Of a stretch of 13,476 nt of DNA, positions 8,379-13,476 are shown piece by piece. The stretch lies in assembly GCF_937875265.1 (NCBI RefSeq), contig NZ_CALLXM010000101.1, positions 1 to 13,476 on the forward strand, in the 5' to 3' direction. Source of the stretch: an uncultured Acetobacter sp. GTDB taxonomy: Bacteria; Pseudomonadota; Alphaproteobacteria; Acetobacterales; Acetobacteraceae. Numbering within the stretch: the stretch's first letter is position 1; every line of letters begins with the position of its first letter. A program made the position numbers and the translations under genes. The notes below the pieces were generated by a model. That model was not told where the DNA came from. It did not search any database and saw nothing but the letters and a program-made list of their open reading frames with translations.

Positions 8379-9089
8379 TCAGGAATACAGCATTTTCAGA
8401 CCGCCTGCATCGGCAAGATCAGCCAGTTCCTTCAATGTAGAAAAATGATAGTCAGGCTTGGTCAGATTTTCGACCGCAATAGTGCCACCAAACCCGCCAA
8501 TCGCCTTGCGGCGCTCAATCCAGCACACCGTGTAACCAAGTTTACGCGCAATCCCGATATCGTGGTACTGGCTTTGCGCAACGTGCAGAATGTCACCTTG
8601 CAGAATACCATCGCGGCTCAGGCGGCCACGCGCGAACCCAAAAAACGCGGCATCAGGCTTCTCACACAGCGCATCATCCACCGTAATTGAATCATGGAAA
8701 GGCAGACCAAGCGTCTTTTCCATCCCGGAGAAAGCCCATCGCTGCGTGTTGGTCATGGCGACCAGCTTGAAGTGCCTGCCAAGACGCTGCATGGCCTCCA
8801 CACTATCTTCAAACGCGGGCCAGTCTTTGGCGGCATAGACAAACGCATCCGCATACGCCTCATCCGCCGGCAAGCCGAAGCGCGGTGCCAGTTCCTGATA
8901 AATGGGCTTGAGATCCTGCGGGAAAGGAAGCGTCTGCCCTCGTGTGCGCATCTCCCGATAGGCCGTCAGAAAAGCCTCCCGGTCTATGGCAACTCCACAT
9001 AATTTTTGCAGGGCTTTGATCATCCCGCTTTCAAAATCAATCAGGGTACCAACGACATCAAAGGTCAGAGCTTTGGGAAAACGTGACAT
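8379..9089 (-). CDS. HAD-superfamily hydrolase, haloacid dehalogenase type II-like
   Basis: Cytosolic HAD-fold hydrolase of 236 residues. The nucleophile loop is FDVVGTL (Asp11, Thr15). The second Asp of the phosphatase motif DxD is replaced by Val13, as in L-2-haloacid dehalogenases, where Tyr commonly occupies the site. Motif II is MTNT (Thr113/Asn114), motif III is CEKPD (Lys144) and motif IV is HVAQSQYHD (Asp177). Compared with characterised L-2-haloacid dehalogenase, the Ser-Ser-Asn-x-x-Asp stretch is Ala-Gln-Ser-x-x-x-Asp here, so dehalogenase activity is uncertain. AAGGAG lies upstream of the ATG. The gene begins 22 nt after the TonB-receptor stop and precedes the MFS gene by 13 nt, so it belongs to the same operon. 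The fold is certain; the reaction is unknown. Confidence 0.9.
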   Translation of the reverse strand: MSRFPKALTFDVVGTLIDFESGMIKALQKLCGVAIDREAFLTAYREMRTRGQTLPFPQDLKPIYQELAPRFGLPADEAYADAFVYAAKDWPAFEDSVEAMQRLGRHFKLVAMTNTQRWAFSGMEKTLGLPFHDSITVDDALCEKPDAAFFGFARGRLSRDGILQGDILHVAQSQYHDIGIARKLGYTVCWIERRKAIGGFGGTIAVENLTKPDYHFSTLKELADLADAGGLKMLYS

Positions 9090-9111
9090 ATGAGGCTCTC
9101 CTTAATATATT

Positions 9112-11652
9112 TTAAAAACCTGTTGAAAATGAAAGAACACCAGCAAAACCTCCACCAACATAATACTGGGGTGCGGCCCCAGCCACACTGTGCCCAGCAA
9201 CCATCATGCTGCGTGCATTGGTCTTGATGCTGCTGGTGCCGGACAGATAGCCGCTATTGCCAATGTTAAGCAGGTTGAGCTGAAGCTGAGGATGTTTTGC
9301 GAGCCACATGTTTTTGAACCGGTAGCCAATATTCACATTGAATGTTTCATATCCAGGGATGGATTCATCATTCATGAATGTTGAATACTGCTTGCCAATA
9401 TAATTCATGTTGAAACCACCAAAGATGGACCCGTCATCATAGTTAAGTCCCACGGCAGCCGTGAATTCTGGAGTATTGACTGCTCTTTTCCCTTTTGTCG
9501 GCAAAGCCACGGACGTGCCGTCGCTGGCGACTGTCGGTAGATTACTGTCAATCGTGGCATGTTCGTACTGCCCGGACACATAAGGGCTAAAATGATGCCA
9601 GCGCTGGAGCCCAACCTCAATCTGCGCACCGCGCATGGTCTGGCCACCCGCATCTATCGATTCAGAAATTGGCAAACCATTCTGATATGTTGTGGTGCTG
9701 AGCTGTCTGTGCGTGAAGTTATAGTTGAACAGAGCAACAGAGACATTGGCAAAACCTGTATGCCGGTAGCCAATTTCTTCCCCAATCGCAAATTCAGGCT
9801 TGATATTGGCTGCATGCCTGGAGGATAGCGCACCAGTCGAAACGCTGTAACGGTCTGCATACGTCATGATTGAGGCTGGCATACGGAAAGATGCAGTGCC
9901 ATTGATATAAATCTGATCATGCGGCGTAATCTTGTAGCTGGCCATAAACTGAGGCAGCGGCTCTGCAACACTTTGCCCTGTAGCATACGTTACCCCAGGA
10001 ACAAGGTTAGTTTGAGACCGCGTGACCATGACTTCCTTGAAGCCTGCGGTCAGCGTCAGCTTATCGTGCAGAGTCTTGTACGTATCATTGATAAACAGGG
10101 CATTGGTCTGCTGGACAAGATGAATATCATAGGTCCGCAGCACACTCCCATTGGCCGTGAGAATTGGATTGTCACCCCACATGCTGGGCACACCGCCATC
10201 AGGATTGACCGCCTGATAACTCTGCGGTTCTGTCTGATCGAAATAAGAATACCATGCGCCACCCGTCACAGTATTGTGGCCATGCGTCCAGGAAAGAGCT
10301 GCATTAATACCGGAGTAAGCCAATCGATAGCTATCGATTGAAGCCGCCACAATAGAACTGTTCGTGCCCCCCACCTGCAAAGGGCCTGCAGGATTTGGGC
10401 CGAGGAAGCTGCCATCACGGCTCAGGGTGCTTCCCCCGTTGTCATACCCCCAGGAGTACGTAAAATAAGGGGTGACATCCAAAGCAAGACCGTGACCAAA
10501 CTTCAGGTTAACAGGTGCACCCAGAATGAATTTCTTCATCCTGTTTTCTTGATATTTGTAGTAGCTTGAAGGAGATGATCCCCAAGGCGTATCGTTGTAA
10601 TTGAAGTTGACGCCGTACTGGTCCCACTGCGCCTTGGTTGGTGCGCGCAGGTAATACTGCTTGGCATCATTATAACTCATGATGAAGGCCGCGTGATTGT
10701 CTGCGCCCCAGTCTTTCACGAGTTTCATATCAATATGGTAGCGCCGCGTACCACCGACCCCACGCCACTCATCTGCTTCACGGTGCGAGAAGGAAATAAA
10801 GCCGCGCACGCCCGTCTTCCCGATATCTCCCGTATCCACGCGGATAAAGTGACGACGCAGGCTGAAGGAACCGTATGAAGCATCAATCAGACCACCAAAA
10901 TGGTGTGAGGGATCATGCATGGTTTCAGAAAGCTCCCCGCCGACTGCGTTATAAAGGGGGGAGCGAGTATCTGGTGAACCCTGCGTCAGCGTCAGAGACT
11001 GAATGTTTTCGTTATCAGCCGCAGCAGACGTATAAGGTAGAAGGTAAACCGGTGCGGCGGCCGGGATGCCCTCAAACAGATAACCAATTTCCTGCTGGTT
11101 AAGACCACGCACAGTCAGACCCTGCTGGTCATCATTCGTGCCAAGCGGATCATTCCCGGCGTACACCACGCCCGGAAGACTGGCCACAAGAGCTGCCGGA
11201 TTACTGGTGGGGCTCTGCTTGGCAATATAATCCCGCGTCAGGCCGCTACGAGACTTGGCGATCGTCTGCGGCGGCATCATACCCCCGCCGGGGGTTCGGT
11301 TTGTCACGCCATTCGGCATGGAGACATGGCCCGTCACTCCCACCTCTTCCGTTCCGGATGAAGCCACGGACTGAGGGATTTTTGCGACGGTGCCGGATTT
11401 TACCTCTTTTTTGCCCACCCGGACATTTTTGCGAGGCATCCCTTTCCCGCTACGTTTTGCAGCTGATGCGGAAGGACTGGATTCAGCATGCGCCATTCCG
11501 TTTCCGCAACAATAAAGAGAGCCAAAACCCGTGAATGAGGAAACTGAGAGCAGCAGAACCAGAGAGCGGGACATGCCCCCTCGCGCCACACCACGGGATA
11601 ACAGGAATGATGTACCATTCCGCACCATAAAAGAGGGGTAAGTGTTTGCCAT
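9112..11652 (-). CDS. TonB-dependent outer-membrane receptor
   Basis: Outer-membrane beta-barrel importer, 846 residues from the chosen start, driven by TonB-ExbB-ExbD. The start at 11652 (MANTYPS) has the strongest ribosome-binding site, GGAGG 6 nt upstream; an in-frame ATG at 11712 lacks one this good. The hydrophobic signal core follows Met27 (MSRSLVLLL) and likely ends at MAHA/ES (56/57). A Lys/Ser-rich periplasmic linker precedes a TonB-box-like EEVGVTG (102-108). The plug domain spans about 130-245 (DYIAKQSPTSNPAALVASLPGV is its opening; LTVRGLNQQEIGYLFEGIP follows). The rest is barrel with alternating aromatic strands and ends in a terminal Phe (SFSTGF). It is the first gene of the reverse operon. 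No ligand-specific motif is recognisable; siderophore, cobalamin or another bulky nutrient are all possible. Start at Met27 (11574) is the main alternative. Confidence 0.93.
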   Translation of the reverse strand: MANTYPSFMVRNGTSFLLSRGVARGGMSRSLVLLLSVSSFTGFGSLYCCGNGMAHAESSPSASAAKRSGKGMPRKNVRVGKKEVKSGTVAKIPQSVASSGTEEVGVTGHVSMPNGVTNRTPGGGMMPPQTIAKSRSGLTRDYIAKQSPTSNPAALVASLPGVVYAGNDPLGTNDDQQGLTVRGLNQQEIGYLFEGIPAAAPVYLLPYTSAAADNENIQSLTLTQGSPDTRSPLYNAVGGELSETMHDPSHHFGGLIDASYGSFSLRRHFIRVDTGDIGKTGVRGFISFSHREADEWRGVGGTRRYHIDMKLVKDWGADNHAAFIMSYNDAKQYYLRAPTKAQWDQYGVNFNYNDTPWGSSPSSYYKYQENRMKKFILGAPVNLKFGHGLALDVTPYFTYSWGYDNGGSTLSRDGSFLGPNPAGPLQVGGTNSSIVAASIDSYRLAYSGINAALSWTHGHNTVTGGAWYSYFDQTEPQSYQAVNPDGGVPSMWGDNPILTANGSVLRTYDIHLVQQTNALFINDTYKTLHDKLTLTAGFKEVMVTRSQTNLVPGVTYATGQSVAEPLPQFMASYKITPHDQIYINGTASFRMPASIMTYADRYSVSTGALSSRHAANIKPEFAIGEEIGYRHTGFANVSVALFNYNFTHRQLSTTTYQNGLPISESIDAGGQTMRGAQIEVGLQRWHHFSPYVSGQYEHATIDSNLPTVASDGTSVALPTKGKRAVNTPEFTAAVGLNYDDGSIFGGFNMNYIGKQYSTFMNDESIPGYETFNVNIGYRFKNMWLAKHPQLQLNLLNIGNSGYLSGTSSIKTNARSMMVAGHSVAGAAPQYYVGGGFAGVLSFSTGF

Positions 11653-11770
11653 GCCTATCCTCCGGAGCGCCCCGACAAGGGCGATAAAGCGTGAGACAGC
11701 GCCAATATCCAAAATGATTATGAGCAGAAGCAGACAGCGGAATACCCCATTTTCCTAAGCGATACAGAAC

Positions 11771-11801
11771 ATCATATCATTTTTATATCGGAATAAATCA
11801 A
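11771..11801 (-). promoter_or_regulatory. Extended -10 promoter candidate for the TonB-receptor operon
   Basis: Read on the minus strand, TGATATGAT (11779-11771) is an extended -10 element: TG, one base, then TATGAT, five of six matches to TATAAT. A weak -35 TTGATT (11801-11796) lies 19 bp upstream; at 17 bp spacing the hexamer is poor. Transcription from here would give a leader of about 110 nt before the start at 11652. Called by eye only. Confidence 0.35.
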
Positions 11802-11933
11802 TTTCTCCTAAGCTGCCCGACTGACGCAGAAAGCGATGCGCGACCGCTGCAACCATCAGACAGCATGAGAGGAAATGACGCTCAGGGAGCGAAAAATGAT
11901 CAGGAGACCTTAGTCTCTGATCATTTTTATATC
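11776..11933. repeat. 14-nt direct repeat, two copies 144 bp apart
   Basis: ATCATTTTTATATC occurs exactly at 11776-11789 and 11920-11933. The first copy abuts the -10 candidate of the receptor operon. The second forms the outer right arm of the hairpin at 11892-11928. Purpose unknown; it may mark a paired binding site or simply AT-rich sequence. Confidence 0.4.
11892..11928 (-). terminator. Long near-perfect hairpin, probable terminator of the cupin gene
   Basis: AAAAATGATCAG (11892-11903) is the exact reverse complement of CTGATCATTTTT (11917-11928). The pairing continues inward with AGA/TCT across one bulged G, around a 6-nt loop (CCTTAG). This gives 15 pairs with A-runs and T-runs at both feet, so it could terminate in either direction. 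It lies about 110 nt beyond the cupin stop (12040) in the direction of that transcript and upstream of the receptor promoter candidate. The stem is AT-rich, unlike a classic GC-stem terminator, so an operator or element end remains possible. Confidence 0.5.
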
Positions 11934-11954
11934 AGACACTTCAGGCCCGAAGGA

Positions 11955-11970
11955 GTTATGAATTCATAAC
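11955..11970. promoter_or_regulatory. 16-bp perfect palindrome, possible operator
   Basis: GTTATGAATTCATAAC is its own reverse complement over all 16 bases, with no spacer. It lies in the gene-free interval, about 180 bp upstream of the receptor -10 candidate and 70 bp beyond the cupin stop. A dimeric regulator could bind it, but no copy was noticed near the other genes, so no regulator can be assigned. Confidence 0.35.
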
Positions 11971-12039
11971 CATATCAAAATTACAAATACAATCCAAAAA
12001 TAACTTATTCACGTTACAATACATACCAACGCCCATAAA

Positions 12040-12723
12040 TCATGATGGACGAAAAATGACGTATATTTTCTTGACGTTCTCTTGATTATCCCATGAGCAG
12101 CTTGCACCACGGCAGATCAGAAAAGCATCTCCCGCTCTGAAGGTCAGCTCTTCACCTGAATCGCTAACGAACGTCACGCTTCCTTCAAGCAAATACATGA
12201 ACTCATCATGCACATACGGAACTTTTTTTCGGGAATATGGCGTGGAGGCCCAGATACCACCATAGAACTGACCACCACAGCTACGCCATGCAGGAGCGCT
12301 ATGGCATGTCGGAACAGGCCCGTTCAGATACTCTACAGGAGGAGGTGAAGACAGAGACATCTGAGCAAGCGGATCAAGAAACACCACTCCCTGCTCTGTT
12401 TCTTCGGTTTCTGGCACACTCATGACAAACAGATGGGTCTCTGAGTGCGCTTTCCAGTCAAATGCTGTTCCAGCCGTAATCTTGCACCCGCTGCCTTTCT
12501 CAAGAAGCACATCATTAACAAAAAACAGTCCATTCAGGACAAACACAAAGACATCTTCAGCTAGCGGCTCAACCTGCCCCTGACCCAGAGGAGCTACTAA
12601 TTCCAAGATTGTGGCGCTATCCGCTGTGGGTAGTTTATAACGCGCCGTTAGATATTCTCCCGCCACCAGATTGACCTTAGCCACCATCGCCTTGAGATCA
12701 AGAACGCGTTTCATATCTACCAT
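12040..12723 (-). CDS. Bicupin-domain protein (Cupin_3-like C-terminal domain)
   Basis: Cytosolic beta-barrel protein of 227 residues with two cupin-like halves. The N-terminal half (about 38-102) is poorly conserved. The C-terminal half (about 165-225) has PYVHDEFMYLLEGSV (His172, Glu174), then FRAGDAFLICRG and a conserved-type Trp211, the pattern of the Cupin_3 family that includes (S)-ureidoglycine aminohydrolase. The second cupin motif lacks the usual Pro and metal-ligand His (CRGASCSW), so metal binding may be altered. The start at 12723 has AAGG 6 nt upstream; an ATG three codons later is an alternative. It stands alone, with about 390 bp and a hairpin separating it from the receptor operon. 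Cupins of this kind often accompany amine and amino-acid oxidation genes, but its reaction is unknown. Confidence 0.85.
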   Translation of the reverse strand: MVDMKRVLDLKAMVAKVNLVAGEYLTARYKLPTADSATILELVAPLGQGQVEPLAEDVFVFVLNGLFFVNDVLLEKGSGCKITAGTAFDWKAHSETHLFVMSVPETEETEQGVVFLDPLAQMSLSSPPPVEYLNGPVPTCHSAPAWRSCGGQFYGGIWASTPYSRKKVPYVHDEFMYLLEGSVTFVSDSGEELTFRAGDAFLICRGASCSWDNQENVKKIYVIFRPS

Positions 12724-12744
12724 TTCTTACCTTTTTCACTTTTA

Positions 12745-12772
12745 TTTATGTCTGTTCTGCCAACGCTTGCAA
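12745..12772 (-). promoter_or_regulatory. Weak promoter candidate for the cupin gene
   Basis: On the minus strand TTGCAA (12772-12767) and CATAAA (12750-12745) are 16 bp apart, each matching four of six consensus bases. The -10 would lie about 22 nt before the cupin start. The match is marginal and made by eye. Confidence 0.22.
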
Positions 12773-12853
12773 TTTCACCACAATAATTCCTCCACACCGC
12801 AAGAAATGCTTCTTTTTGGGGCTAAAAGAAATTTTCTCCTCATTTACGATTGA

Positions 12854-13007
12854 CGCGGCCTATTTTACGCCACACAGAATGGTAAGCTTGATCTCAACTT
12901 CAATGATGAAGCCATTGATACCTGGTTTGAACACATCGCGCAGGGGCTGACGGAAGAACAACTCACCGACATCAAGAAGTACTTTGGCCGCCTTAATCAG
13001 GCTGCTA
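12854..13007 (+). pseudogene. Gene remnant (3' fragment) abutting the IS element
   Basis: A coding-like stretch reads RGLFYATQNGKLDLNF, then EAIDTWFEHIAQGLTEEQL and DIKKYFGRLNQAAR, ending at the IS boundary. It is preceded directly by an in-frame TGA (12851-12853) and has no ATG or GTG start. Beyond 13007 the frame runs into IS sequence before stopping near 13084. The amphipathic helices with GLTEEQL resemble the C-terminal end of a MarR-type regulator, but this is a weak impression. It looks like a piece of a real gene whose 5' part is missing and whose 3' end was cut by the insertion. No function is assigned. Confidence 0.45.
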
Positions 13008-13476
13008 GAGCGTGTTGTGAGTTAATTCCGATGATAGCAGAAACGAGTTGCACTGCTGCGAGGAATGTTGACTTCAGCTTGTCGTAGCACGTTGCAATGC
13101 CTCTGAACTGCTTCAGCCTAGTGAAGACGCGTTCAATAATATTTCTGTTTTTGTATAGATGGAAACTGATTTTCCATGGATTACATCGGTTTTTCCTTGA
13201 AGGGATCACCAGTGTGATCTGCCGTTTTGCGATCTTTTCGATAAGCGGATCAGCATCATAAGCCTTGTCGGCGATAAAGACTGCAGGGTCGATTTCATCC
13301 AGCAGCGGGCCTGCTATCAGTGATGCCCGCTCTCTGCCTGGGCGTCAGGGACAGGACGACTGCCTTGCCTGCGACATCGACAATGGCGTGGATTTTCGAA
13401 GTCAGTCCGCCACGGGACCGTCCGATGGCCTGATCCGCGCCCCTTTTTTACGGGCGCCCGCACTGTGCTGGTGAGC
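12997..13476 (-). pseudogene. IS5-family DDE transposase, 5' partial with disrupted reading frame
   Basis: Read right to left, AHQHSAGARKKG (frame of 13476) is followed, one frame over, by ADQAIGRSRGGLTSKIHAIV and VDVAGKAVVLSLTP. From about 13339 the original frame resumes with ERASLIAGPLLDEIDPAVFI, ADKAYD and the IS5 signature LYKNRNIIERVFTRLKQF, an exact Y-2-R-3-E-6-K pattern. The second catalytic Asp (ADKAYD) and the Glu are present; the first Asp is outside the window. The first frame change sits on six A's followed by G (13449-13443), which can be a programmed -1 slip in this group. The second, near CCCAGGC (about 13339), looks like a one-base insertion and would abolish the protein. The last few codons read past the inferred IS end into flanking DNA. 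Confidence 0.78.
13008..13476 (-). mobile_element. IS5-family insertion sequence (IS427/IS1031-like), partial
   Basis: Identified from the transposase it carries. The inner boundary is placed at about 13008, where GAGCGTGTTGTGAGTTAA begins directly after CTA; a TNA target is usual for the IS427 group. The transposase reading frame approaches this end, as expected for a 3' terminus of the group. The other end lies outside the window, so terminal inverted repeats cannot be paired here. Confidence 0.75.

Larger units (their letters stand above)
11653..12039. other. Gene-free AT-rich regulatory interval
   Basis: 387 bp between the TonB-receptor start and the cupin stop. No convincing gene is present on either strand. 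The stretch is visibly richer in A/T than the neighbouring genes. It holds a promoter candidate for the receptor operon, a strong hairpin, a 16-bp palindrome and a 14-nt direct repeat, each listed separately. It must hold the promoter of the reverse operon and the 3' end of the cupin transcript. Confidence 0.7.

Noticed and set aside
11503..11512. Possible lipoprotein lipobox around the Cys pair of the TonB receptor
   Set aside because: The residues before the Cys pair (SLYCC) do not fit the lipobox, and a better signal peptidase I site (AHA/ES) follows. TonB receptors are not normally lipoproteins.
11690..11800. Fur-box-like AATGAT/ATCATT words upstream of the TonB receptor
   Set aside because: The half-sites are scattered and do not assemble into a 19-bp Fur consensus; AT-rich sequence explains them.
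1..13476. CRISPR arrays, tRNA or rRNA genes, phage or defence genes
   Set aside because: No regularly spaced repeats, no cloverleaf or rRNA-like stretch, and no defence-type domains were seen in any frame.

Overview
The window looks like a chromosomal metabolic region of an alphaproteobacterium, most likely an acetic acid bacterium (Acetobacteraceae). The support is the protein style and the IS5-family (IS427/IS1031-like) element at the right edge. This placement comes from recognition, not from a search.

Layout: (1) A forward gene train fills 1-5699. It holds a fused two-domain ATPase of a di/oligopeptide-type ABC importer (5' end outside the window), a GabD-type semialdehyde dehydrogenase, an Lrp/AsnC regulator, a two-domain GNAT acetyltransferase whose TTG start overlaps the regulator's stop, and a GhrA-type 2-hydroxyacid dehydrogenase. 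(2) A reverse gene train runs from 11652 down to 5732 and meets it tail to tail. In transcription order it holds a TonB-dependent receptor, a HAD type II-like hydrolase, a 12-helix MFS transporter and a PuuB/DadA-like FAD amine or amino-acid oxidoreductase. The gaps are only 22, 13 and 21 nt, so this is almost certainly one operon. (3) A 387-bp AT-rich gene-free stretch (11653-12039) carries an extended -10 promoter candidate, a near-perfect hairpin, a 16-bp perfect palindrome and a 14-nt direct repeat. (4) A reverse-strand bicupin gene follows at 12040-12723. (5) At 12854-13476 lies a start-less gene remnant abutted by an IS5-family element with a frame-disrupted transposase.

Taken together, the genes read as a small-molecule (amine, amino acid or peptide-like) scavenging island. 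The TonB receptor would bring a substrate across the outer membrane. The MFS and ABC systems would carry it or related compounds across the inner membrane. The flavoenzyme would oxidise a C-N bond, and the semialdehyde dehydrogenase and 2-oxoacid reductase would handle the aldehyde and oxoacid products. The Lrp-type protein is the obvious local regulator and the cupin may be an accessory enzyme. The pathway is inference: no glutamylputrescine synthetase or hydrolase (PuuA/PuuD) is present, so the real substrate cannot be named. The most unusual aspect is the pairing of a TonB receptor, MFS carrier, HAD hydrolase and flavin oxidase in one tight operon, facing an ABC/GabD/Lrp/GhrA operon.
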